From an uncultured Clostridia bacterium (GTDB lineage Bacteria > Bacillota > Clostridia > TANB77 > CAG-508): a stretch of 8,904 nt of DNA. This document shows positions 1 through 6,030 of this stretch, piece by piece. Under the pieces are notes generated by a model. It was given only the letters and a program-made list of their open reading frames with translations, was not told where the DNA came from and made no database searches. Position 1 is the first letter of the stretch. Each line of letters begins with the position of its first letter. Location: assembly GCA_947632745.1 (NCBI GenBank), contig CANRQH010000054.1:1-8904 (forward strand), written 5' to 3'. The translations under genes were made by a program, and so were the position numbers.

Positions 1-170
1 AAATATGTTTTTATAGATTCTATTAAATCTTTAAAATATGTATCTTCTTCTAATTGAATAATTTGTTTTTTGTTTTTGGGATTTATTATTTTTTGAACCT
101 TGTCTATATTAGATATTATTTTTTCCTCTGTAATTACCATTCTTACATTTACTATGCCAGATCTAGACAT
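1..170 (-). CDS. Unrecognised protein, 5' part only (runs off the left edge)
   Basis: The minus-strand reading frame opens with ATG at 170-168 and stays open to the window edge, giving 56 codons. The product begins MSRSGIVNVRMVITEEK and continues as a charged, Lys/Ile/Glu-rich segment with no signal peptide or membrane helix. A textbook Shine-Dalgarno (AAAGGAGG, complement of 181-188) lies about 10 bases before the ATG, and a promoter with a perfect TATAAT sits further upstream. That makes this a real, separately transcribed gene rather than a continuation of the synthetase unit. I do not recognise the family, and too little is visible to assign a function. Confidence 0.7.
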   Translation of the reverse strand, partial: MSRSGIVNVRMVITEEKIISNIDKVQKIINPKNKKQIIQLEEDTYFKDLIESIKTY

Positions 171-217
171 TGTAAAGCTACCTCCTTTGTTATTAATTTA
201 ATGTTTTTTCTTTTTTT

Positions 218-246
218 ATTATACATCACTCACCAAAAAACTACAA
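218..246 (-). promoter_or_regulatory. Promoter of the partial gene at 1-170
   Basis: On the minus strand a perfect -10 TATAAT (223-218) lies 17 bases from a weak -35 TTGTAG (246-241). The predicted start of transcription, around 211, leaves a leader of about 40 bases containing the strong Shine-Dalgarno at 181-188. No clear hairpin terminator for the upstream synthetase gene is visible in 171-300, so some read-through from that gene is possible. Confidence 0.6.
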
Positions 247-300
247 GATTTTTCAAAATTTTTTTCTTTACATTTTGGTAACAGAAATATTACATTTTTG

Positions 301-1971
301 TTACATTTGTTTTAGAATTTTATCTATTTCAATGTTTCTTTTTATCTTTAAAGTGGTTGTTTTCACAAGTTCTTCATCAGTTAGAAATAACTTCTTTACA
401 TATTTATATTTTGGCATTGTTTGGTTTACTTCTTTTACCCAATTCCAAATTTTTTCTTTTATTTCTTCTTCAGAAATATTGCCAAATTTTTCTTCAATAT
501 ATTCTTTATCATACACAACTTTTACAGAAATAGTAACATTTCCATCTTGAGTTGGCATACCCAATACCATACATTCCTTTACCATATCTGATTTTTCTAT
601 TAAGCTTTCGATTTCTTCTGGGTAAACATTTTTGCCATTTTTTAAAACTATAACAAATTTTTTTCTTCCACAAATATATATATATCCATCTTTATCAATT
701 TTTGCCAAGTCTCCTGTTCTAAACCATCCATCTTCTGTAAATGCTTCTTTATTTGCTTCTTCATTGTTATAATATCCAAGCATTATAGAGTCTCCTTTTG
801 CTAGAAGCTCCCCTACACCTGACTCATCTGGGTCATCTATTTTAACTTCAACACTTGGCATTTTCTTTCCTATTGAACCTAATCTTTTTAAATTTGTTCT
901 TTCTGCAGAAATTACAGGAGATGTTTCTGTTAAACCATATCCTTGCATTATATTAAACCCTAAATCCCAAAATCCTTTTTCTTTTTCTGGATCAAACGCA
1001 GCTCCTCCTGCAACCATTATTCTTATTTGTCCACCAAGATTTTGATGTATTTCTTTAAATAATTTTTTTCTAACATCTATTCCTACTTTAAGTAATACAT
1101 TACTTAATTTTTTACCTTTTTCTACAGTTTTAAGTTTTCCTTTTTCGTCTATTGCTTTTATTAATTTATCATACATTTTTTCAAAAACAACAGGAACACA
1201 TATCATAGCTGTAATTTGAAAATCTTTTAATTCATTTGCAATGTGTCTTACACCTTTTGAAAATACTATTGCGCACCCAGCTGATAATGGATATAAAAAT
1301 CCTACCGTACATTCAAATGTATGGTGTAGAGGTAAAAATGATAATAATACATCTCTTTCATCTAGCTCAAAATTAAATCTTATATCTATAATGTTTGTAC
1401 ACAAATTTTTATGTGATAACATTACTGCTTTTGACATATTAGTTGTTCCTGATGTAAATAGCATTATTCCCATTTCTTCGTTATTAATTTCTGCTTTTAT
1501 GTATTCTGTATTTCCTTGTTTTAATAATTCTTCTCCTTTTTTTACTATTTCTTTGTAAGAGAATTTATTAAATTCATTTTTCTCTAAATCCATAGATATG
1601 AAATATTTTAATTTTGTATTACCTTTTTTTTGAATTTTTGCCATTGCCTCATCATATTTTGAAGAATAAAATATTGCTTCAACTTCTGAACGAACAATTA
1701 AACTTTCTATTTCATTTTCTGGTAATGCTTTATCTAATGGAACTACTATTCCTGTACCACAACAAATAGCTAGGTATGCTATTTCCCATTCATACCTATT
1801 TTCACTAATTAATGCTATTTTTTTCCCTTTTAGTCCCATTTCTATTAATGCTGTACCTATACTATTCATTTCATTATATAAATCTTTGTATGTAATTATT
1901 TTTGCTGTATTTCTATTTTCTCCACCAACATAATATGCTGGTTTGTCCCCATATCTTCCGAACTGCACCAT
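301..1971 (-). CDS. AMP-forming long-chain acyl-CoA synthetase (N-terminus displaced by a probable frameshift)
   Basis: This is an adenylate-forming enzyme of the ANL superfamily, expected to activate a fatty acid with ATP and CoA through an acyl-AMP intermediate. Visible motifs are the P-loop-like LFTSGTTNMSKAV at residues 171-183, GYGLTETS at 344-351, GWFRTGDLAKID at 415-426, and the hinge GRKK followed by NGKNVYPEEIE up to 455. The catalytic lysine region TTTLKIKR is at 538-545, with K542 the likely catalytic lysine. The open frame starts at ATG 1971, which has no Shine-Dalgarno. A better start is ATG 2017, preceded by GAAAGGA. Its frame encodes a family-like N-terminus (MLDRTIRFQNLKEMIYGAVR) but is one base out of register with the main frame near 1954-1957. 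The intact protein would be about 571 residues. It lies 48 bases after the TetR gene and is probably cotranscribed. The exact acyl chain length cannot be read from the sequence. Confidence 0.9.
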   Translation of the reverse strand: MVQFGRYGDKPAYYVGGENRNTAKIITYKDLYNEMNSIGTALIEMGLKGKKIALISENRYEWEIAYLAICCGTGIVVPLDKALPENEIESLIVRSEVEAIFYSSKYDEAMAKIQKKGNTKLKYFISMDLEKNEFNKFSYKEIVKKGEELLKQGNTEYIKAEINNEEMGIMLFTSGTTNMSKAVMLSHKNLCTNIIDIRFNFELDERDVLLSFLPLHHTFECTVGFLYPLSAGCAIVFSKGVRHIANELKDFQITAMICVPVVFEKMYDKLIKAIDEKGKLKTVEKGKKLSNVLLKVGIDVRKKLFKEIHQNLGGQIRIMVAGGAAFDPEKEKGFWDLGFNIMQGYGLTETSPVISAERTNLKRLGSIGKKMPSVEVKIDDPDESGVGELLAKGDSIMLGYYNNEEANKEAFTEDGWFRTGDLAKIDKDGYIYICGRKKFVIVLKNGKNVYPEEIESLIEKSDMVKECMVLGMPTQDGNVTISVKVVYDKEYIEEKFGNISEEEIKEKIWNWVKEVNQTMPKYKYVKKLFLTDEELVKTTTLKIKRNIEIDKILKQM

Positions 1972-2017
1972 ATATCATTTCTTTTAAATTTTGAAATCTT
2001 ATAGTTCTATCTAACAT
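1913..2017 (-). other. Out-of-frame N-terminal segment of the acyl-CoA synthetase
   Basis: ATG at 2017-2015 opens a frame of 34 codons that ends at TAG 1915-1913. Its first 21 residues (MLDRTIRFQNLKEMIYGAVRK) match the usual N-terminal pattern of bacterial long-chain acyl-CoA synthetases. They would join directly to YGDKPAYYV of the main frame if one base were removed from the run at 1954-1957. A Shine-Dalgarno-like GAAAGGA lies at 2036-2030. I read this as the true gene start separated by an indel or a consensus error. Confidence 0.7.
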
Positions 2018-2065
2018 TTTTAAATCAATTCCTTTCTTGCTACATATTAAAGCATAAAAGCTATT

Positions 2066-2635
2066 TTATTTTTCTCTTAAACCCTTTATTACTGTATTTT
2101 CAAATTCTTTATATACTTTAGATAAATCAAAATTTTCTTGTTCTCTTATTTTATACACTAAACTTGAACCAATTAAGCCATAAATTTCTGATGCATATAT
2201 TTTTGCATCTCCTTGTTTTATTTGACCTACATTTATTCCTTGTTGTACTATTTCTTCAATTTTGTTTATATATTCATATATATATTGTTTACACTTTTGG
2301 TTTCTTTTTTCACTTCCATAAAATTGACTTAATAAAATTGTAATTATATCTTCATATTTGTTTACAATTTTTATTTGAATTAATACTATTGCTTTTATTT
2401 TATCTATGTAGTTTTCATATTTTGATGTTTTTATGTCTAAGCTATTTTGCAAAAGCTTCATTCCTTCTTTTACTAAAAAGTCAAATATTTCTTCTTTACT
2501 CGAAAAATGATAATATAGCGTTCCTTTTGCTACTCCTACTGTTGCTGTTATTTCTTCTATACTTGTGTTTTCATATCCTTTTTCTGCAAATAATTTCATT
2601 GAGGCTTCAAATATTTTTCTCTTTGTTTTGTTCAA
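2066..2635 (-). CDS. TetR/AcrR-family transcriptional regulator
   Basis: The 189-residue product has the classic TetR N-terminus: KIFEASMKLFAEKGYENTS, then the helix-turn-helix around residues 24-45 (IEEITATVGVAKGTLYYHF), then SSKEEIF. The remainder is an all-helical, poorly conserved ligand-binding and dimerisation domain, and the length is normal for the family. Translation starts at TTG 2635-2633. No ATG is available, and GAGGAG (2650-2645) sits 9 bases upstream at ideal spacing. The next gene in the same direction is the acyl-CoA synthetase, with no terminator between them. By analogy with FadR-type TetR repressors the protein probably represses its own operon and senses an acyl-CoA or related lipid. 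The ligand is inferred from the neighbour only. Confidence 0.88.
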   Translation of the reverse strand: MNKTKRKIFEASMKLFAEKGYENTSIEEITATVGVAKGTLYYHFSSKEEIFDFLVKEGMKLLQNSLDIKTSKYENYIDKIKAIVLIQIKIVNKYEDIITILLSQFYGSEKRNQKCKQYIYEYINKIEEIVQQGINVGQIKQGDAKIYASEIYGLIGSSLVYKIREQENFDLSKVYKEFENTVIKGLREK

Positions 2636-2700
2636 AGCTATTCACTCCTCTTACTTTAATTTAATTATTTATTTCACTTTATTTTTACAGTTTTACGTAT

Positions 2701-2729
2701 ATTATATATAATTTATGAGATTTTTGCAA
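2701..2729 (-). promoter_or_regulatory. Promoter and possible TetR operator of the regulator-synthetase operon
   Basis: On the minus strand TTGCAA (2729-2724) is followed after 17 bases by a perfect TATAAT (2706-2701). The -10 region is part of the perfect 12-bp palindrome ATTATATATAAT (2701-2712), which extends imperfectly to about 22 bp (2696-2717). That position and symmetry suit an autoregulatory TetR operator. The low-complexity AT content means the palindrome could be coincidental. Confidence 0.55.
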
Positions 2730-2743
2730 TAGAGTTAAATGGA

Positions 2744-2771
2744 TTTTTTACACGTTTTTTTAATCTTTTTT
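2744..2771. other. Three phased T-tracts upstream of the TetR promoter
   Basis: T-tracts at 2744-2749, 2755-2761 and 2766-2771 are spaced about 11 bases apart, ending 15 bases upstream of the -35 box of the minus-strand promoter. Read on the minus strand they are A-tracts, in the position of an UP element. The 17-mer TTTTTTACACGTTTTTT at 2744-2760 recurs exactly at 7702-7718 in the longer array. Confidence 0.45.
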
Positions 2772-2796
2772 AATTAATAATTAAATATTTAAATGT

Positions 2797-2837
2797 AAAG
2801 CAAAAGTAGCACTGACTTGCAGTACTACTTTTGCTTT
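2797..2837 (-). terminator. Hairpin terminator after the prepilin-like gene
   Basis: A perfect 13-bp stem (AAAGCAAAAGTAG against CTACTTTTGCTTT) continues past one mismatch into a further 4-bp stem (ACTG/CAGT) with a 5-base loop. It lies 60 bases beyond the stop at 2897. On the minus strand it is followed by TTTACATTTAAATATTT, which is U-rich but interrupted. It probably ends the minus-strand transcript. With TTTTG on the other side it could also act weakly on the plus strand. Confidence 0.7.
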
Positions 2838-2865
2838 TGTATAATAATTATAAAATTTACACACT

Positions 2866-2881
2866 AGACTTGACAAGATCT
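2866..2881. repeat. Short inverted repeat just after the prepilin-like gene stop
   Basis: AGACTTGACAAGATCT is a bulged inverted repeat (AGA/TCT and CTT/AAG arms around GAC) beginning 15 bases beyond the stop of the 641-aa gene. It is too short to be a convincing terminator. It is recorded because small hairpins just 3' of the variable region are functional in some diversity-generating retroelement targets. Confidence 0.25.
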
Positions 2882-2896
2882 ATATTTTCAAGAACA

Positions 2897-3240
2897 TTAA
2901 TCTGAGCCACCTACAAGAACAACGCGAAAAGTCTTATCCATATGCTCTCCATTGATTATACTACCAGTGTCCTTTCTAGAGGCGAATAATCCCGCTCTTT
3001 CAGCTTCACTACAATTGCCACCCCAAGCCTCAAAAGGTCCCCCATTAGAGGCTGCAAACCTGTAGTCACCGAACCATTCCCCTTTTATTTCCATTTGAGC
3101 AAATCCTACACCATCTAATACGTCTAATCGCGTGTTCGCGAATTTTGTACTTTGTCCGTCCTTATAGGCAAAAGAGTTACCCCATCGCAAAGCATCACCG
3201 GCTGAAGAGTCGTAGCATGCCATACTTTCCAAAGTTCCTC
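2897..3240 (-). other. GC-shifted 3' segment: candidate variable region of the prepilin-anchored protein
   Basis: A hand count over 2901-3240 gives about 155 G/C in 340 bases (about 45%), clearly above the rest of the gene and window. Codons such as CGC, GCG, CGA and GCC appear here but are scarce elsewhere. The segment covers residues 529-641, the ligand-facing end of the FGE/lectin-like fold, where retroelement-diversified proteins carry their variable residues. The final coding stretch from TTTTCGCG (2927) to about 2902 is almost free of adenine, as expected for a fixed 3' boundary next to adenine-targeted variation. No template repeat or reverse transcriptase is present in the window. Confidence 0.4.
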
Positions 3241-4822
3241 CACTCATGTCATATATTCCATACACATTTCCCGTTGTACTTGCCAAACCACCTGCTTCGG
3301 TATCATATGAATTTGTTGTTGATGATACTTCTGCACTTACACTATCCCCTGCCATTCCTGTATAATGATTACTATTATTATTTATTGTTATTTCATGTCC
3401 ATTCCTTCCATATTGGCTATGAGCTAAATATGCTACTGCCCCCCATTCACTACATTTCATTAAGTGACTAACTTTACCTTCATCATAATTTAATGCCCTT
3501 GTATAATATTGCCCTATTGATTCGAATTGCCAATATGGTGAAACTCCGGGCTTACTCACCGGATTGTTTGTTTTACTGTCTTCGCTCATTTCGTACTTTG
3601 CAACCCATATTCCAACTATTCCTTTATCTGTTCCAAATCCTCCTCCCAAAGCTTCTGAGCCTGGTCCGTAAAATGCTGGGTGTACTATATAACTCTTTTC
3701 ATCTTTTATTACTGTTTGGACTTTCTCGCCCATTTTAATTTCTATTGTTCCTCCATTTACTTTTACTACTTTTGCTCCATCTTTATCTGTTAATCCATTT
3801 CCATCAAAATATGCTAGTGGCTCCTCTCCATTTCGGTAAGTTTGCTCATCTGTATAATATGTTATTCTGTATGCATATCTTGGTATCCACACAAAATAAC
3901 TTCCATCGTTTGGATTTTTTGCGTTTGCCCAATGACTTCCATTTTCTCCCTTATTATCATTTTTTGAACCTTCCTCTAATGCTCTATATGAATACCATTC
4001 TTCATTTGTACTTGGTGCTTCTTTTTTCTCTGTCCATGTCTTTGTGCCTTCATCCCATGTCCATGCTACTTTCGTCATTCCACTTAAATATTTCTCTGGA
4101 GATTCTGGATTTGATTGAATGTTATTATCTTTGTCTACCCATATTACATCTATTGTTCCAAACCCAATTTTTCCTATTTCTGCTGGTATTTGATTTACCT
4201 TTACTGTTTGTTTTTCCGATTTTTCTTTTCCGTCTGCTGTTGCTTTTACATCTACTGTATATATTCCGTTTTTTTCTACTTTGAATGTTGCTGTTCCCGC
4301 TTCTTTATTTACTGTTCCTCTTACTTTCGTTCCATCTGGTGAAGTCAATGTTATGTCTTCTATACTTTCAAATTCATCCACATTCGTTACTGTAACCGTT
4401 ATTGACACCTTTTTATCTTCATCTGGTCCTTCTACTTGTATGTTCATTTCTGGAAGCCCTTTTTCTTTTAATGTAGTACTTAATGTATCTGGATCTACTA
4501 TAAATATATACCCATCTTTTTCTACTTGTAATTTTCCATCTCCTGTGTCTTTTACTGTGTATCCTTTACTTTTTAAAAATGTTTTTAGGTCTGTTGTATC
4601 TCCCAAATTTTTATTTCCAGAATACTCCATTAAATACATATCTAGCTCTTCCTTTGCTTGTGCCTCCCCTGTTTTGTCTCTTGCTTCTTTTGCATTTGTT
4701 AATATTCCTCCTTCTCCTGCTAACATCGATATTGATATTCCAGCTAAAATTAATAATACTATGATTGTTACTACTAATGCTATTAAAGTTATACCCTTAT
4801 TTCTTTTGTTTTTTATAAACAT
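2897..4822 (-). CDS. Prepilin-anchored surface protein with FGE/C-type-lectin-like C-terminal domain
   Basis: This 641-residue protein begins with a class III prepilin signal. Basic MFIKNKRNKG is followed by cleavage after G10 and a hydrophobic helix at 11-36 (ITLIALVVTIIVLLILAGIS). The usual Glu at +5 is Ala. A charged stalk follows (40-120), then an Ig-like beta domain (about 125-211, TVTVTNVDEF to KQTVKVN). From about 216 there is a large domain with SYFVWIPRYAYRI (308-320), GIWVAKYEMS (404-413), CSEWGAVAYLAHS (457-469), GNVYGIYDMSGG (518-529) and a terminal FRVVL (632-636). These resemble the formylglycine-generating-enzyme/C-type-lectin fold. No catalytic role is evident, and surface display and ligand binding are inferred. 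GGAGG lies 9 bases before ATG 4822. The last 115 or so codons differ sharply in base composition. Confidence 0.85.
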   Translation of the reverse strand: MFIKNKRNKGITLIALVVTIIVLLILAGISISMLAGEGGILTNAKEARDKTGEAQAKEELDMYLMEYSGNKNLGDTTDLKTFLKSKGYTVKDTGDGKLQVEKDGYIFIVDPDTLSTTLKEKGLPEMNIQVEGPDEDKKVSITVTVTNVDEFESIEDITLTSPDGTKVRGTVNKEAGTATFKVEKNGIYTVDVKATADGKEKSEKQTVKVNQIPAEIGKIGFGTIDVIWVDKDNNIQSNPESPEKYLSGMTKVAWTWDEGTKTWTEKKEAPSTNEEWYSYRALEEGSKNDNKGENGSHWANAKNPNDGSYFVWIPRYAYRITYYTDEQTYRNGEEPLAYFDGNGLTDKDGAKVVKVNGGTIEIKMGEKVQTVIKDEKSYIVHPAFYGPGSEALGGGFGTDKGIVGIWVAKYEMSEDSKTNNPVSKPGVSPYWQFESIGQYYTRALNYDEGKVSHLMKCSEWGAVAYLAHSQYGRNGHEITINNNSNHYTGMAGDSVSAEVSSTTNSYDTEAGGLASTTGNVYGIYDMSGGTLESMACYDSSAGDALRWGNSFAYKDGQSTKFANTRLDVLDGVGFAQMEIKGEWFGDYRFAASNGGPFEAWGGNCSEAERAGLFASRKDTGSIINGEHMDKTFRVVLVGGSD

Positions 4823-4872
4823 ATTTTTATTCCTCCATTCCTTTTAATACATGATTTTATTTTCACACCACA

Positions 4873-4941
4873 AATAGACGGACTTAACTTGTATCAAATG
4901 CCTCGGGTTGCATTTTATATTCACAAGTTTTTCCGTCTATT
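4873..4941 (-). ncRNA. Unassigned three-tier hairpin in the leader of the prepilin-like gene
   Basis: Three nested perfect stems are visible. The outer stem is 10 bp (AATAGACGGA/TCCGTCTATT), the middle 6 bp (ACTTGT/ACAAGT) and the inner 6 bp (AAATGC/GCATTT). They are separated by small internal loops, with an 8-base apical loop AACCCGAG in the minus-strand RNA. The element ends 50 bases before the start codon of the 641-aa gene. It is not followed by a U-run, so it is not an ordinary terminator. I could not match it to a known riboswitch or ribozyme consensus from memory. Confidence 0.5.
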
Positions 4942-4966
4942 ATTTATATTCACTTTATTTAATTTT

Positions 4967-5077
4967 TTATTTATTTGGTAAACATAAAGTGTGTGTGTGT
5001 GTGTGTACTGCCTCAAGGGTTTCAGCGTGTAGCATTTTTAAACATTTTATTTTTTCTACTTCATGTTTGTTTATCAT
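4967..5077 (-). CDS. 36-residue small ORF with an internal (AC)9 tract
   Basis: ATG at 5077-5075 is preceded at 7 bases by a perfect AGGAGG (5090-5085), and a TTGACA promoter lies just upstream. The product is MINKHEVEKIKCLKMLHAET continuing LEAVHTHTHTLCLPNK and ending at TAA 4969-4967. The His-Thr repeat is encoded by a dinucleotide microsatellite. Gain of one AC unit would shift the frame and extend the product to 52 residues, ending at 4921 inside the downstream hairpin. Loss of one unit would end it sooner. The ORF lies between the promoter and the 641-aa surface protein, so it may be a leader peptide or a decayed gene start. I do not recognise the family. Translation signals are strong, but function is unknown. 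Confidence 0.6.
   Translation of the reverse strand: MINKHEVEKIKCLKMLHAETLEAVHTHTHTLCLPNK
4989..5006. repeat. (GT)9/(AC)9 dinucleotide microsatellite
   Basis: Nine uninterrupted GT units on the plus strand read as AC units in the minus-strand small ORF. Such tracts mutate by replication slippage, and because the unit is not a multiple of three each change alters the reading frame. It lies in the leader of a surface-protein gene, a typical place for phase-variable repeats. Confidence 0.9.
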
Positions 5078-5112
5078 TCGTGCTCCTCCTAATATTTTCA
5101 TTTTCACTTTTT

Positions 5113-5141
5113 ATATTATTATAAAATTTATTTTTTGTCAA
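5113..5141 (-). promoter_or_regulatory. Promoter of the small ORF and probably the prepilin-like gene
   Basis: A perfect -35 TTGACA (5141-5136) lies 17 bases from TAATAT (5118-5113). It starts immediately after the stop codon of the Rpn-family gene. The Shine-Dalgarno of the small ORF follows about 23 bases after the -10 box. No equally good promoter is visible between the small ORF and the 641-aa gene, so this one probably drives both. Confidence 0.65.
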
Positions 5142-5145
5142 TTAG

Positions 5146-6015
5146 TTATTTTAATTTTTCAATTTCTTCTTCTGTTAAACCTGTTACTTCGGCTATTTGC
5201 TTTATTGGTATTTTCATTTCTAGTAATTTTTTTGCTATTTTTCTTGCTTTTTCTTTTTCTCCTTCCACTTTGCCTTCAACTCTACCTATAGCTTTGCCTT
5301 TTTCTATGCCAACTGCCTCAAATGTGTTCTGGTCTCTTAAAAAACCTGCTCTTGCGTCTACTAATCTTTTAAAATCTGGGTCTGAACTTAAATATGCTAA
5401 TTCTTCCTTTGCTTGTTTTAAGCAATCACTTTCTTCCATATTCTTTTCTACCTCCCTATTTTGTGGATTTTCTATAAACTTTAACCATAGAGCAAGTTCA
5501 TCTTTTTTGATATCTGTATTTCTTATTTTTGGTATCTCTAATATATGAAACTCTATATCTTTTGTTAGTATTTTATCTGGATGTTTTCTTTCTCTTAGAT
5601 TCCACATTGTATGGTATTCTGTTAAATCTAATAATTTCTCAATTTTATAATCTGCTATTAAAATTGATATACATGGTTTTAAAATATTATAATCATCTCC
5701 ACTATTTATTTTTAATGTATACATTTGACCCCAATAATCTAACAACCTTTTTTCCATATATTTATATGATACAACTTGTAACTCTATATCACAATCTTCC
5801 CCATCATTGAACTTCGCTCTTATGTCTAATCTTCCTGTTTTTGAATCTATTCTGTTGCCAAGCATTCTTTTATTCAAATCTAAATTAACATTATTTACTT
5901 CTCTTTCTAGTATTAATGATAATAAATGTCCTGTTATTTTGCTATTTTTTTGATTACCAAAAAGTTCTTGAAATACTATATCATTTTTTAATTCTAATAA
6001 TGTTGATTCTGAAAT
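5146..6015 (-). CDS. Rpn-family PD-(D/E)XK nuclease/transposase-like protein
   Basis: The protein matches the Rpn/PDDEXK_2 family of recombination-promoting nuclease or putative transposase proteins. Its N-terminal part reads LLELKNDIVFQELFG. The nuclease core has GRLDIRAKF and CDIELQ, so Asp64, Glu78 and Gln80 (counting from the ATT start) are the likely metal-binding/catalytic residues. The C-terminus has the family's GK/GR-VEGKVEGEKEKARKIAKK linker and a helical MKIPIKQIAEVTGLTEEEIEKL module. The best start is ATT 6015-6013, 8 bases after AAGGAGG (6030-6024). The in-frame ATG at 6075 would add 20 residues but has no Shine-Dalgarno and lies in a structured leader. GTG 6024 overlaps the ribosome-binding site. 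The ATT start gives 289 residues. Family members act on DNA, and in E. coli promote RecA-independent recombination. The role here is unknown. Confidence 0.85.
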   Translation of the reverse strand: MSESTLLELKNDIVFQELFGNQKNSKITGHLLSLILEREVNNVNLDLNKRMLGNRIDSKTGRLDIRAKFNDGEDCDIELQVVSYKYMEKRLLDYWGQMYTLKINSGDDYNILKPCISILIADYKIEKLLDLTEYHTMWNLRERKHPDKILTKDIEFHILEIPKIRNTDIKKDELALWLKFIENPQNREVEKNMEESDCLKQAKEELAYLSSDPDFKRLVDARAGFLRDQNTFEAVGIEKGKAIGRVEGKVEGEKEKARKIAKKLLEMKIPIKQIAEVTGLTEEEIEKLK

Positions 6016-6023
6016 AACTCTCA

Positions 6024-6030
6024 CCTCCTT
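6024..6030 (-). promoter_or_regulatory. Ribosome-binding site that selects an ATT start
   Basis: AAGGAGG, complementary to the 16S rRNA tail, is placed 8 bases before ATT (6015-6013), the first codon of ISESTLLELKND. No ATG, GTG or TTG lies at a usable distance in frame. It is the only strong Shine-Dalgarno near the gene start. Confidence 0.6.

Noticed and set aside
54..281. Plus-strand open frame rich in Phe/Tyr
   Set aside because: It crosses the minus-strand gene start, ribosome-binding site and promoter at 168-246, has no Shine-Dalgarno, and its composition is that of antisense AT-rich DNA.
2870..2898. Plus-strand promoter starting with TTGACA at 2870
   Set aside because: No acceptable -10 box occurs at 16-18 bases, and it would point antisense into the prepilin-like gene.
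3745..4284. Long plus-strand open frames opposite the prepilin-like gene (also around 4281-4847 and 3145-3471)
   Set aside because: They are antisense shadows of a convincing minus-strand gene, are Leu/Phe/Tyr-rich as expected from reversed Lys/Glu codons, and lack ribosome-binding sites.
4873..4941. Intrinsic terminator
   Set aside because: Neither side of the hairpin carries a proper U-run.
4860..5100. Cyclic-di-GMP or other known riboswitch in the surface-protein leader
   Set aside because: The hallmark conserved segments of the c-di-GMP classes and other riboswitches I can recall are absent. Only generic stem-loops are visible, so it is left as unassigned.
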